Source of the DNA: Oreocharis arfaki
Taxonomy: Eukaryota > Chordata > Aves > Passeriformes > Paramythiidae
DNA length: 64,000 bases
Reading direction: 5' to 3'
Assembly: GCA_013398015.1 (NCBI GenBank)
Contig: VZRR01008202.1
Coordinates: forward strand, 191,766-255,765
A model generated the notes under the pieces. It saw only the letters and a list, made by a program, of their open reading frames with translations. It made no database searches and was not told the origin of the DNA. Below, piece by piece: positions 36,376-50,279 of this stretch. Each line of letters opens with the position of its first letter. Within the stretch, counting starts at the first letter, position 1. A program made the translations under genes and the position numbers.

Positions 36376-38494
36376 TTTACACACAGGGTGTGCAGGAAGA
36401 TGCTGAAGCGTGGAGGTGGAGATGAGTTTTTATGTAGGAACTGATCCTGCTGTGGAAAAAAGAACTCATGCTAACTACCAAGAAAAGCTGTTTCTGATGG
36501 CAGAGGGGGAGCCAGAAAAAAAATTTTAAAAAGGTCCTGTTCAGGGGAGCTCCATGAGACTGAAGTACAGCTGCTCCCTCACAACCTGCAGAGGCAAAGA
36601 GCCCTACTCTTCTGGGTGGAACATGGGTGCCACAGGCTTGCTCAGCAGCACAGTCACTATTAAACTCGAGCTGGTGACTAAAAGGCAGCAAATCCAAGAA
36701 GGATGTCTCCAGAGTCCCTCAAATTCCATTGCACTTTCATTTGTCTGATTTCTTCCTAATATAGCTGATCACTTACTAGAGTAGCTGTTTGTGGCCCGGT
36801 TCTATTCTTTCACCAGTAAGTAAGTATGTGCTGATCTGTGTGGAAAATCTATATTCCATGTATGGCTTCTTTTTTCAGCTAGTGCATTTTTTGTGGCTTG
36901 TCACACAAATCCAACAACACTGATTTTTAATCCTTTTATTTCCTCCTCTAAGCTCAGGAACAAGTTTCAGTTCAGCTACTACCCTTACCGCACCTATGTT
37001 TCAGAAAAAATGTCTCTCACAGTCAAACAACTGTGGGGAGGCTGTTTGGGACCATTTGCAGCCCTTTTTGGCACAAAACATGACTCCTCTGGCCCAGCAA
37101 AAAAACAAGACCACACTAGGGAGGGTGTGTTGCCCACAAAAAATGTTCAGCCACCACATTTCTACCATTTGGCTTAGATACTATTTGCCTTAACACATAC
37201 ATGGACATGGACACAACACACACGTGGCAACCATCCTCCTCTCTGCCACTTTTCCAGGGTGCCCACACAACCCATGGCAGCACCCAATGCACACCCAGCA
37301 CAGCAGAGGCAAGGGGACGTCTGGCCTTGGCTGGGTACCTCTGCCTCAATACATCTAAATGTACGGATCAGAGTTTGTGAGCTTGGTGGGGACTGGGGGC
37401 AGAGGCATGGCACGGTGTGGTAGTGGTGAAGAGATGAGCTTCTGCAATATCTAGGTATAAGAGAGGACACACGAAGACACGTGGCGTGATGGAAGACTTG
37501 GGAGAGGGTCACACTAGCTTCTGTTCTGCTTGAGCTTGTGTGTTTAAGCTTGAGGGCATCTGACAAGCCAGCACTCCCCTCTCCAGACATGAAAAGTGAT
37601 GTGTTAAATGTTCTCACGGCTCCCTGTGTGTCCCAGTCACATGGTGGGGCTGGCTGCAGAAACGTCTCCAGGTGCAGTCCTGATCATCTTGTGTGCTACA
37701 CCACAGGCTAACCCCAGCAGCTGTTCTCACCAGCGGGCTGTGCAAGTGTTGGGCAGGGTGTTAGGCTGACTGGGAGCACTGGGACCCAGTGTGGTCCCTG
37801 CACATAACCCTGGGGGCCACATGGAATCTCTGGGTTTGACAGCACAGCTAGCTAGAGAACATGCCATGGGTGCTACATTTACTGTCATAAGCACTGAAAA
37901 ATGTGGGAAGGTCATAGTTCTATCACAAAATAATGTCTTGGGGGACAACAACTGCTCAAGTGAAATAAGAAAGAGAGTGAAAATGCTGGAAGAAAATAAA
38001 ACATTTGTCTTCAAGTGAGATTTTTTTTCAGGAAATAGCATCCATTTTCAATTCATTCTATCCCTGTCACCCTTCCTTCCCAGCCACACCTCAGGCTGTG
38101 CCAGCCCATGTTTGCATGATGACTTCTCTGTGTGTGTGCACGAGCAGATGCTGCTGTGGGCTGTGCGCGCCGCTGCCGTGGGCACCGAGGCACCCACACG
38201 GCCACGGGTGAGCGCCCACGCTGGGGGCAGCGTGCCAGCTCCCAGAGCGGCCACGGTGTGCTGCAGAACCCGCACACCTGAGCGCACACCCCACACCTGC
38301 ACACTGCCCTCCCCAAGCGTGCCCACCCCTCTGGACGGCGGGGCGCGCACATGTGGGCAGGCACGTGTGGGCACAGCTCCCCCAGGTGTGCGCACTCCCG
38401 CTGCAGACCCCGAGTGCACAGACCCCCCGCAATCCCCCATCCCTGCGGCCCCCAGGGCACAGACCCCGGCAATCCCCCCGCCCTGTAGCCCCTT

Positions 38495-38957
38495 TGCCAT
38501 CCCTGCACATCCCCTCACCGTGNNNNNNNNNNNNNNNNNNNNNNNNNNNNNNNNNNNNNNNNNNNNNNNNNNNNNNNNNNNNNNNNNNNNNNNNNNNNNN
38601 NNNNNNNNNNNNNNNNNNNNNNNNNNNNNNNNNNNNNNNNNNNNNNNNNNNNNNNNNNNNNNNNNNNNNNNNNNNNNNNNNNNNNNNNNNNNNNNNNNNN
38701 NNNNNNNNNNNNNNNNNNNNNNNNNNNNNNNNNNNNNNNNNNNNNNNNNNNNNNNNNNNNNNNNNNNNNNNNNNNNNNNNNNNNNNNNNNNNNNNNNNNN
38801 NNNNNNNNNNNNNNNNNNNNNNNNNNNNNNNNNNNNNNNNNNNNNNNNNNNNNNNNNNNNNNNNNNNNNNNNNNNNNNNNNNNNNNNNNGCCATCCCGCA
38901 CATCCCCTGGCCATCCCGCACACCCCCTCGCCATCCCGCACATCCGCTCGCCATTCC
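38495..38957. repeat. 20-bp GC-rich minisatellite spanning the gap
   Basis: Right of the gap, units of gccatcccgcacatcccctc type occur at 38890, 38910 and 38930, with a degenerate unit at 38950. Left of the gap a related unit (gccatccctgcacatcccct) begins near 38495. The array therefore probably continues through the unknown bases. Confidence 0.85.
38523..38889. other. Assembly gap, 367 N
   Basis: Run of undetermined bases inside the GC-rich minisatellite. Its true length is unknown. Confidence 0.99.
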
Positions 38958-41594
38958 GGTCCCGCGGCAGCAGCGGGCGAGCCCGCGGTCTCTGGCGCCC
39001 TCTGGCGGCCGCCGCGCGGAGCCGCCCCCGCGCTGTGGAGCCCCCCGAAAGCCCCCCTGCCACTCAGCTGCCCTTCCCTGCTCCCTCCCTGCTGGCACCG
39101 GGGGCTTCGGGGCTGTCCCTGCAGCCTCCTGCTTCGGTAACCTTGAGCCTGTGCTCTGGGAATTTGCTATAACATCCTGGGCTATTCACCCCTCACCCTG
39201 CCCCAGCAATTGGGCAGCCCGGGCAAGGCCGTGACCACGCGACAGCTTTGAAGGGGTGTTCTTCCACCACAGAGGCAGCAAAGGAAATTAGGTTTCTGAT
39301 GCTGATGAGTTAATATGAATATCTGGCAGCATTTCTCAGCTAACCCCCTAAAGGACCCCAGACCCTAAATGCTGACCGAGTCAGATTCCCCTAGGCAAAT
39401 CAAGAAAGAGAAGACTGAAAATTGGCAAGGGCAGAACTACTGCACTGCTCTTCCTTGCTCCAAATGTGAGACATTTCGATACCTGGTACAGAGGCAGGTG
39501 GGGCCCTGCCATGGTGCCTAAATGTGCTGCAACAGCCTCATGGGACACTGCATCCTGTGTTTCCAGGCTTTATCGGTGCCACACATTCAGCCTGGGTGAT
39601 CTGCACTGGTGCCACTCCACAAGGTAGCCTTGGCCAGGATTTAGAGAACTGCAGCTCTCACAAGGTGAAAGGGACCATGGGCAGCCCCATCCCACCCCTC
39701 TCCCCAAGGCAGCGTAACCCTCACTGCATCCTTAAATTTAACAATGGGAAAAACAGAGCTGTGCCACAGTGACCTCACTGCTCCTGCCCACCTGCCTGTG
39801 TGCAACAGCCCAGAATACCAGCCTGGCACAGAGAGGCTCCAGGAGTCTTTTTCTAATGCTTCTGGGAGAACTTCCACATACTCCTGAGTGAGGATGCAGA
39901 AGGAGTGGCAAGGCCCTCCAGTTTGGGATGTCAGCAATTTTCCCTAGTGCCTAACAGTCCTGCAGGCCAACCCTTCCACGCAACATGAGGCAGAACAGTG
40001 GCTGCATGCCCTCATGTGCAGAGGGCTGCAAGGCAGCCTAGCCCAAGTTTCACAAGAGAGGAGTGGGATGTATGCTACTGTGCCAGACTTGGCATGGTAT
40101 AGCCATAATGCTTGTGTGTGTGATGGTCCAAGAACTGCTCCCACTCCTGTGAAGAGTGTAGGAAAAGACACAGCAAGAAGGATGGGGGGACTTGGATTAG
40201 ATGGCAGAGGAAGATGGGAAAAGCAGGGTGCTGCTTATATTCAGAACAAACCACAGCCAGACTGCAAAGCCAAGAGCTGCTCTCATCCTCAAAAACAGCC
40301 TGAGGAACACACGGCAAGGAAAGATCTTTGCTGGGTCAGTCCAAGGGTCTTGTGCAACCTTCAGTCCTGTCCTCTGTGGGTGCTGGGTGGGGGCCAGCCA
40401 GGAGCACATGGCCAGCATGGCATCATACTGGCCTACTTCAGGTGCTTCAGTGTCATTATGAGCCAGCAGGAGCTGCACCCCTTAGAGATTAATTTCTTCT
40501 TCCATAAACTTGTGTGTTCACTTCTGGACTGCTTGAAGACTTCCATATCCACAGCCCCCTCAGCTCTTTAAGAAGCACAGCAGCAGTCAGCTGCCAGCAG
40601 TGACATTGTGGCCCCACATTAAATTTGGGTGCTATGTTCTCCTGTGACTTTAGGACCTCGGCATTAAGAGGTGCCCTGGCACACCACCTACTACTAATTG
40701 CTACCTGAACTGGCTAGATTAAAACTATCTCAGTCACTCCTAGCTCTGCAGCCTCCTCTGCTGACTGTGGGAGAGCCAGGCTAAGGAAACTGCTCAGTGA
40801 GGGAAAAATTAGCTGGGGGTTGTTCAGATCTTCCTAGGAAAGGGACAGATAAGCTTTTTTGTCAAGAAAACTTACAACACACCCAGCCTCAGCAGCAGTG
40901 TCCGAGGTTGGAAGGCTATCCCTGCACAGGCCCTACCTCATGGCTGGTGTTAGCCTCTGAAAGCCTACAGTGCCCACTGGGGGTTGAGGGGGCTGCATGA
41001 GGAGGTGCAAATACGTAAGTTTGTCTGGGCTGAGGCACGGGAAAAGGCTGCTGTGATCAGAGATGTAAGGGGGTAATGTGGTCTGAGGTGATAGGATGAG
41101 CCTTGCACTTGTGCCAATGCTGGGCTACGGCACAGGAAATGGTACCAGGGAAGATCTTCAACTGAAACGGCAATACAGGAATGGTCAGCTCAAGACATGG
41201 AAAAGGGCAAGAGGAGGAGATGTCAGCCAGGGTGAGGATGGGGAAACACAGGACTTTATGTAAGCATGAAGGTTAGGTAAGTAAGAACAGGTCCTGGGAA
41301 AAGGGGAGATAAAGAGAGAAAATTAGGTCCTGACCAGGCACAGGAGAGCAGGGATGAGGGAGACAGGCAGAGGGGAGTGATGGTGCTTACGGGAAGAGGG
41401 CATTCATACCAGGACTGCAAAAGCAGGCAGCCAGTACCAGCCTGGGCTCCGAATTGCAGGGGGAAAAGTGGCGTTTCCAGCAGAGCTGTTTGGGCATGGA
41501 TGTGGTGCCCGGTGAAGCTCAGACGCCAAGAAGCAGGTGCGAAGAAGGGCACGAGCAGCAGCAGGTGAAGGTGTGGCATCATGCAGGGGTACAG

Positions 41595-41900
41595 CTCTCG
41601 TACACGTCCGGGGTGCCAGCCTCCCTTGGCCGGCCGCTCGCTGCGTGCGCCCCTGCCCTCCGTCCCCGCCCGGGCGCCGCCGCCGAAGCGCCGCTCGTTC
41701 CCCGCGAGGTGGCAGCCGAAGGACATCAAACCCGCCTCGCCATCCCAGGCAGCCTCCGGGCTGGGAACGGCACGGGAAACTCTGGGAATAACACCCGGGG
41801 CTTGGGCGGCTCGGCACACCCGCCTGGGAAAAGCCCGGGTCCCGCACGGCAGAGCCCCCCGGGAAGACCACGCTGAGGGAAGGGTGCCAGCTCTGAGCCA
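41595..41900. promoter_or_regulatory. CpG-dense island-like patch in the LSAMP intron
   Basis: Within about 300 bases there is dense CpG sequence, including ggccggccgctcgctgcgtg, ccccgcccgggcgccgccgc and gaagcgccgctcgttccccg. It contains an SP1-type ccgccc core. The flanks are ordinary intron. It may be an orphan CpG island or internal promoter. The - strand has a 253-codon open frame across it (41256-42017) with no recognisable domain. Confidence 0.4.
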
Positions 41901-42124
41901 GCCACGGACGGCCACACGGATGTGGCACGGAATCTGGTCTCCACCGGCCTGCACCTCTCCACAGCCACTACGCATCTGCATTCTCGGCAAAACCTCTCTG
42001 GAAGACACAAAAAGCATCTACCCGCTATGGCAGCAGAAACCGAGGGTGCAGGGGTGGTGGTGAAGTTTCTAACCCACTCTTCTTATTCCACTTATTCTTA
42101 TTATGGGCCCCCAGCATAAACATA

Positions 42125-42582
42125 GACGTGCTGCAGTGAGCCCAGAGAACGGCCATGGAGATTCTCAGAGGGCTGGAGCACCTCTCCTATTGAAGCCAGG
42201 CTGAGAGAGTCAGAGTTGTTCAGCCTTGAGAAGAGAAGGCTCCATGAGACCTCACTGCAGTCTTCTGGTACATAAAAGGGGCTGACAAGAGCTGGAGAAG
42301 GGCTTTTTATAAAGGCGTGTGGTGATAGGACACGGTAATGGTCTTACACTGAAAGAGGGTAGATTTAAATTGTTCATAAGGAAGAAATTCTTCACTATGA
42401 GAGTGGTGAGGCATTCACAGAAACTGTGGATATCCCATTCCTGGAAGTGCTCAGTGCCGGACTGGATGGGATTTGAGCACCCTGGTCTAGTAGAAGGTGC
42501 CCCTGCCCATAGCAGGGGATTTGAAACTAGATGGTCTTTAAGGTCCCTTCCAGCCCAAGCCATCCTATTATTCTGCTTCTTC
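42125..42582 (+). mobile_element. CR1 LINE 3' region
   Basis: It carries the end of CR1 ORF2 (the phrase gttcagccttgagaagagaa, followed by ggctccatgagacctca) and the 3' UTR phrases (gaagaaattcttcactatga; aactagatggtctttaaggt; cccttccagccc). It is broken by stop codons and ends in a degenerate attattctgcttcttct tail. It lies antisense to LSAMP inside the large intron. It is the longest CR1 copy in the window and is not functional. Confidence 0.92.
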
Positions 42583-45500
42583 TACACAGATACTCCCCCT
42601 TCTGTCTCCTCACTCCCCCCAGCTCCTTTCTGTAACACCGACAGCACCCTTGAAGGGACCCATTAGAGAGGGGGATGGAGACCGTGCCATGACATGTAAG
42701 CCTTGCTCAAGAGGCAAATGAGGCAGGATGTGTAAGTAAAGCCACAAGTTCACCAGAGGCAAGCCGCCAAATATATGCATCATGATCATCATCAGCAGAA
42801 ACCGAACCCATTACTTCCAAGGTTCCCAACAAAGACCTTTAAAAAAGAGCATTTGAGATGTAAGCAGAAAGCAGATACATTCCTGAGTGAAAAAAAATCA
42901 TCCATCCATCTATGTGTTTCACATCCACATTTGCCAATCTCATTATCTGAGTAAACCAAAATGAAGGCAAGAGAAAAGATAGCAGGTGCCAATTTTTCTC
43001 TTATTATTTACATTAACAAGACTCCAGGGGTTGACATATCTGCAGTTTGCTGATGGAAGAGAAGGCTCACAGAGAAGGCTCAAAGGGCATCAGAGAGCTC
43101 CTGGCTCTTGATTTGCTTTGGGGAATCTGCCCTTTGGATCCTGCCAGAGAACACAAGCTAAAATCTGGTGTTAGAGGGCAGTCGGTCCCCATGAGTTTCT
43201 GAATGCAAGAGAAGCCAGAAAGCAGCATGGCATGGGCTAGGAGAACTTGTCTGTGATGGGAAGGAAGGAGTGATGGTAAGCCAAGTATAGCCAGCCTGCT
43301 GTTTTTTCCAGGTGCTGTCCACCCTGAGCAGCTCTGGGCTCCATGTTGTTGATAGACTGACTCTGCTTATAGTGAAGGCTAGAGTTCTGCTCCTTGAGCA
43401 AAAAATAGGACCAAAAATGAAAGGGGGGGCGGGGAGAAAAAAACCCCACCTCTGAAGGAGGAGGCACAATGGAAAGAGGATGTGCATCATGCAGGTGTCT
43501 CTATCATCTCTCTCTGGGGCCCGTAGGGGTCTTAGGGTTTCCACTTGCCAGCTGCTCTGCAGGAAGCAATTTTTCCTAGTCTGTTGACTCTCTTGCCAGG
43601 GCTTCAGAAGATGAAATCTTTATTATCATGAAGGCTTAAAAAGGAGGAATACTGTTAATTCCATTTTCAAGGTCATACTTTGAAAGTTATTAATTTCTTT
43701 CTTCCAGGGCTTTGCACTCTACTCCGAGGCTTTAGGGATTACCAGCTTCTACTTACTAGGGCTCATTTGGGGTTTTTTTTCTTACTTCTTTCCTGTTCCT
43801 CCCCTCTCCTCTTAGAAGAAGATACTTTTTTTCCTTCCCTGTTCTCAGTGTCGAAGCTATTTTGCTCATTGCCTGCTCATTCCCCATTGTCACTACCAGT
43901 TCTGCTCCTGTAATTAAAACTTGACTGTGACTGCAGTGGCAATAGGCTGGCTTTCCTAGAGGTGCAAGTACCACTGTGCAAACTGGGAAGGATGCCCTCC
44001 AGCAACTCTCCAACAAGATTAAGGAAATGTCTCTGGTGTCTATCAATCTTTGCACTCGGTTTAATGTATTTCAGAATTTGCTCATGCTTTTTTGGCACTG
44101 AACAGTTCTTCCCCATGTTTTGGAGCTCATTCATGGTGTACTAAGTACTCATCTATCATACCCCGTATCTTAGAGGAATGAAGATTCATTCTGTGATGCA
44201 GCTCTCCCATCCTTCCCTAAGGTCTGAAGAATATCCCTGAAATTGTATTTCTCAGTGTCTTTCTGAGAAGGTCGTGGTGTTCAAGAGCTGTCTGCTTACA
44301 CCATTTATCCTGGAGCTGGTTTACAGTAATCCTAGTCTGAAATTGAACTGTTATCCTGACCAGTGAGGTTGGTGGTGGCTAGAAGACCACCTTTGTTTCA
44401 AGGTTACACAGATCTTTCATCATCAGATCTGTCCTGTGTATATGAAAAGTTCCAATGTTTTCTCATGGCTGAAGAAATTGTTATCCCACCCTTTTCATTT
44501 CCCTAGCAACTGGAGATTTATTTTAAAAAAAACCACCTCCCCCCAAACCCCACCTTCCCCAGCAACTGATACAAAATCAGATACTTAAAACTGTATTGTC
44601 TTCAGATCACACATTAAAGACTCTTATTCTACAAGCAAAACATCCAAAAAAACCCACAAAGCACAGACTTTGTCAGGAGTCATTACGGGGAAGATCTGAG
44701 TTTTTCTGCTTTTTGCTTTCCCAGGATAAAGCAATCCCTCTCCTGCTCACCTCTCAAGCACATGTGTAGGGCATAGCAAACCAAAGGTGATGCCAGCACA
44801 TAACCCAGCGTCTCAGTAGAGCACAAACAGCATAGCTCCCCTCACCCAGAGCACACACAGCCCTAGGAAGCAGGTTTGCTAATTGGAGGCTCTGGAATCT
44901 CTTGAAAAATTAATATTTTCATCAGTTTCATGTCTGTCTGTTTACTCACTTCATCCTTGCTGTGGTTTTCTACAAGCTTTACTGGATATATGGCATGGGA
45001 AAGATATGAGTGGCTGTGGACAGAAATGAAGAGGCAGGGGACATACATAGGGGTGACTGGAGCAGAAAAATAACTAAATTGGGGTGGAGAGTGACCAGCG
45101 TGCTTGAAGTTATTCTGGTACTGAAATCCAGCCCTACTGCAGACTCTGCCCTTCCTATCTTTCTCTAGTGTCTGCAGAAGAGTGTCCTCCCAGCCTGTCC
45201 TTGAGGTCTTCTTAGGGATATCACTCTCAGTGTTTCAGTGAATTAGGGATGTCATGACAGTCAAGCTGGGCGCATGGGCTGGTGTATGTCTCTGAGGAAT
45301 AGGGTCTAAGTAAATATTACCTTGTGATCCCTGTAGTTCTCATCAAAATGTGGAAGTGTCCGTGTGTGTGCAATTCCAAAGTGAGACTCCTGGTCACCTT
45401 AACACCCTAACAGTGCAAGCATGGCTTTAACACCTGGCCCATGCCTGGGAAAAGCCAGAGCAGAAAGCCATCGTGGCTTCCCACAGCCCATTCCCAGACC

Positions 45501-46350
45501 AGTATTAAAAAGGGAAAGTTTATACAGCTTACACAGGCAGCTGAGCTGGCCCCCAGCTGGATGAGCCGGAGCAATGGAAAAGAGGCAGGAAGCTACTCCT
45601 GTTCCTCATTAGATGTTCTAGGATGCCTGGAGATTGCTCGGTGCCTGTGGGCTGTGCCTCTGAGCGCAGCGTGTGTATGGTGGTGTGGCTGGGGAGCGTC
45701 CCCATGGGTCAGTGCGCCCGTGTAGCTGCAACACCTACACCAGGGGCTGCCTGAGCTGAAGCCATGCTGCTCAGAGCACATCCTTCTCCAGGGCCTGACC
45801 CCATCTCCCATCCATGCATCACTCCCCAGGCTGTGAGGGACACGCAGGCAGTGCTGGGGAAGGGCGTGCATTGCTCCCTGCTCACCTTGACACGAGGCCT
45901 CTCCCTTTGGCAGGGGAGCTCTGCTGACAGAGCTGCTCGCCCGTGGGAGGGAAGGCCTTCCAGGAGTGCTCTGCTTTTTCTGCAAGCCTGATGGCTTTGG
46001 AATGGTTGGGTTTTTTCCGCATGCACACCCTCCCTCCCAAATCCCATACCTCCCTTCTCCTTTCTGGTTGTTTTTGTTTTTAGAGAGGGCGCTTAGACAG
46101 AGGAGTTAATCATGCAAGCCCAGCCATGTGTAATGTGCTTTATCAACAGCAGAGCAGGCACTGAATGGCAACTGGTTCACAAGCGGGCCCAGTGCACTGC
46201 CTGAGCTGGGAAGATAAACCTGCAGCTTCCCAAACCAACTTACCGTCACGGGTTAGTGAATGGAGAGACTGTTCACTTGGGACAATAACCAGAGGGGAGG
46301 CCAGCTTGTTAGGCAAATTCTTGAGTGGTTTACACTGGAAACGGAAGGGC

Positions 46351-46382
46351 GAAGAAGAGGAGGAGGAGGAGGAGGAGGAGGG
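46351..46382. repeat. (GGA)n trinucleotide microsatellite
   Basis: About nine GAG/GGA trinucleotide units in a row inside the LSAMP intron. They yield a spurious poly-Glu or poly-Arg open frame. Confidence 0.9.
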
Positions 46383-49300
46383 TGAGGAAGGTGGAAATTG
46401 CTCTTTGGCCATTTTCTCATGGGGGTTGGAGGAATTTTTGTGCGCGTGTAAGGATTAAATCAAGACAACAGTGGCAGTTCTTCATCCTCCTCCTTGCTGC
46501 CCTCTGAAGTTCCAGCCAGCTTGTCTGGCAGCTCAACACAAGAAGTAAGGAGAGCAAGAGGGAGAGAGCAAGGGTTGAGGTACACCTGCTGTGCAGTGAG
46601 GATTGGTTGCCTTCAATGTCTCTAAAGGAGGAAAGTTCAGTTGATCACTTCAGAAGCTCATCTAACATAGAGATGGTATCAGGCTATGAGTGTCCTCAGG
46701 GCTGGGGATATCTGGCTCAGGAGGGTTAGAGCCTGCCGCAGCTCTGTTCTGCAGGGCACTCTGTCCATGCTACAACACTAACACTATCACTGTACCTATC
46801 AGACAACTGATTTTCCACGGCTGTCACTCTTTCATGGGTTTGTTTCTAATCTCTGCAGTGCAGTTATGTGTTTTCTCCCCCACTGGATCCACCCACGCTC
46901 CACTCTCCCACCTGACTGCTGTGCCCTGACCTCTGTTCTGCAGGGCTGTTCTGCATGCATGCAAAGCCACACCGGTGACTGCACAGACCTTGAAACGTCT
47001 CCCTTATCCCACTGCAAGGACTCAGCTTGGAGGAGTATCTTTCTGGGACTTCCAGTCTCAGTTCCCACCCTCTGCTGCTGATCTTCACTCACTGGATCCT
47101 CCACAGCACTGTACTATGCAAATATATACAACCCAAGGCTCAATTTGGAATAAATCAATCTAAATTAAAATAATGAACAGAAAGTACAGGAAAAGATCAG
47201 GCAGTAAAGCCACTTCTCTTTCTTTTCCCCCGTGTCTCTCTTTTTTCTCCAAGAAAGCTTGTTTCTTTTCTCTACAGTTTTTTTGGGGGGGAGGGCGGGA
47301 AGAAGCAGATTGGTTTTTAATTTTTTTAAAGCAATCTCAACAAACAGAAGCTGTCTGTTGCTATTCAGCAAAACCCACCAAGCAATGTTGGTAGCTTGGC
47401 ATGAATTCTTGGCATGTCTCTTTTCCCCAAGATGCTGTTTCTGTCTACAGCCATACTACCTCCTTTTGGAAGACAGCATCATCACCTCTGACTTCGGTAT
47501 TACTCACTTTAAACCACACAGTCAAAATAAGATACAGTGCCATCCCTTGCCTCGTACCTATGAAATAGCAAGAAGCAATTACTGTGATGTTGGCTGCCTG
47601 CCTTCACCCTGCCTTGTCCTTCCTGTTCCCTTGGCCTGGAAGCCCCACAGGCTTGGCGCCCAGTGCAGTCCCAGCCCTCAGTGCCTGCAGCCCTGGCAGG
47701 GACTGGCACTGACCCTGAGCAGCAAGAGAAGCTTGGTCTGTCTGAGCTTCCACCCTGCAGGGCCAATTCCTTCTGCACTCACCAAATGGACAGTGAGCTC
47801 TTTGGAAATTCTGGATGGATACCATCCGTAGGAAGCAAGGAGAGCCGTGAGTTGTGCTTCCCACCCAGGGCCAAGAGCGTGATCAGCTGCCAATACCCAG
47901 GGCTCAGGCAGCTTTCAGGGAAGTGAGGCATGCCCTGAATAGTCAGGCACACATCACTGTGGAGTGACCAGTACAGCTGAACCACATCCCTCAAATACCT
48001 TAGGATTTATGGGAATACCAGGCTTGACATGGCTCCAAATATGCCCTCATGTGCTTGGTCCCTATGGCCATTATTCTTCTCTGCTCGTTATTTTTTTCCC
48101 ATTTCTCTGTCAGGATCACAAAAAGACAGGATTGTCTATCTGGGCCTGTTTATGCTATGGCTCCCCCAGCTCTGCCAAGCAGTTTGTTTCAAAGGTCCAA
48201 AGGCCTGGATTTTCTCTGACCCTTTTCTAGAGCCCAACTGAGAAAGCAGCCTCAGGCCTCAGTGAAGAGGACTCCAGATGTGGATGGGTCCTTCAGCTGG
48301 TCTCATCATTCTGGGAGGGCTGACTGCCTAGTCAGCAAACCCCCATCAAGTGTTAACCCTTTACAGCCTGTAGTCTCTGTTGTAATCCCTCATGCTTCTC
48401 TCCTTAGCTTTGATGGACTCAGATGTCAGAAGCACAGCGACCTTATGCCAAAGCAGACCCTGCTGACACGAGAGCAGCAGGCTCAGCAGAACTGGCAGGG
48501 CCATGCACTACAGAAAGCAAAAGGGTAGCAGAGATGGGTGGGAGGTGACCACTGCAACAGAGGAGCTCTCTTCTGCACAGCTGGACACCCAGAAAGAGGA
48601 AAGAGGACTGAGAGGGGATTAGAAAGAAGGATGCTCTCTGTTTCCCACTCTGGCCATCAGACCCAAATGAACATCTCTTTTCTCCCTTTCCCCAGCTCCC
48701 ACCCACCTGATGAAGGCATTAGTGACAGTACAGGCTACACAGGCTACAGCTAAATGGAGACTATCTACGATCTACAGCCACACAGGGTCATTCTCCGATC
48801 AGTGCACGTTTTGGCAGAAAGACAGGACTCCACATTCTCCTTTTCTCTCCCACTCTGCTAATTGCTAACACACTACTGCTATAAATCTTGTGTCAATCTA
48901 TTGATGGCCATGACTTTGTCTGCTCAGGCCCCAAAGTCTTACACACTTGTTGCCCTGTGGCCAGCTCTGGATGTGCTGCTTTCTGAAACACCACATTCCC
49001 CTAGCTTAGCTCCCAGGGCATCAAGCTAACCAAGCTGAGAAAGCCCCTACTCAGCCTCTGGCAAGCCCTTATCACAAAACACCTGTGAGGAAGGCTCACA
49101 GGTTTTGAAGCCCATCAGTCTGGCTAAGCCATTCTGATGTGGACACTAGGTGCTAATCACAGGGGAAGGAGTCCATATTCAAAGGGCTGAGGACAAGGGA
49201 CAATGAAGGACAAAGATGGAGCTAGTGCCATAATTTTGACAGGTCCCTTTGAGGTTCAACAGTGGCCACACTTGCCCTTCCACTGGCAGATGTGGTGTGG

Positions 49301-50279
49301 AATGAGCAAATTCTCTTTTTCCAGAAGAAAAATCCTTTTGAAAAGGCACCTGATGATGCAGTAAGGCCCCTGCTTGGTGACAGCCGGGTCTTGTGTCAGC
49401 CCATTATAACATGATGCTACAATGCAGACAGAAAGATGTGATGATGTGGCATCATCCCAGAAGACATTTCAAGGCATTTTGAGTGCCTGGCTGCAAAATC
49501 AGGAGAGCTGGAAAATTTATCAAGGACAACTCAGTTGAGAGCTGAATCAGCTGGGCTCCACCAACATTTTAGGAAACTGTCTCATCAAATTCAAGTCCTA
49601 TTTGTTTAGTTGAATGGGCTGCTTCTGAGTCTCCAGCCTGCCTGAAAGCAAGATGTTTCCACAGCAGCTAGCTAATGATAGCAATGCTTAGCAGGACTAC
49701 AGCGCTCTTCGTCTCAAATCACCTCTCTTTTAAATTAATGCTCAAAACCCCACAGGGCAGGGAAGTGTTACTGAGGATTAACAGAAATGAAAATTGAGGG
49801 AGAAGGAGGAAGAAGGCTGTGATTCTGCTCATTGAGGAATGGCTTAATTGAGGGCTGAGGACTATATTTCAGAACATCAACTCATAGGAAGAAAAAGGTC
49901 TTCAAGAAAAAGGCCTGACAAAATTTTATGCCCAAGGTTTCTTTGAAGGTGAGCACCACAGTAAAAGCACATGCAAAAAGCACCAGTATCTGTGCTGAAG
50001 GCCCACACTGGAGAAGCTGCTAGGGGCTTTTAGAAAACGAGTGAGGTCCAGAATATTTAAACTCTACTTTCCCCCTCTGCAAAATCCTCTTGGCATGTCC
50101 TGGGTCACTGGAGATACACCAGCATTTGGCATCACAAATTCCTGGAGACTCCTCACAGGACTGATGTCACACCAGGATGTCCTTCAAAATGATCTCAGGA
50201 GACTGAGGAGCAGTAAAAAAATAACAGCTTCAGAGATGGAAGGGAAAGTGTTTTAAAGGATCAACTAAAGCTGTGCAGG

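Larger units (their letters stand above)
38140..39060. other. GC-rich, CpG-containing region around the assembly gap
   Basis: GC-rich sequence with many CpGs flanks the gap on both sides (for example gtgcgcgccgctgccgtggg on the left, and the stretch after 38957 on the right). It holds minisatellite-like C-rich units. Long open frames across it exist only because the gap is read through as unknown residues. Confidence 0.6.

Noticed and set aside
38048..39234. Open frames of 182-342 codons around 38-39 kb
   Set aside because: They exist only because the 367-base gap is read through as unknown residues and the flanks are GC-rich repeats.
41256..42017. 253-codon - strand frame over the intronic CpG patch
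   Set aside because: Composition-driven and overlapped by other open frames on both strands; no recognisable domain and no evident splice sites.
46165..46507. Open frames with poly-Glu or poly-Arg
   Set aside because: They derive from the GGA trinucleotide repeat and have no gene context.
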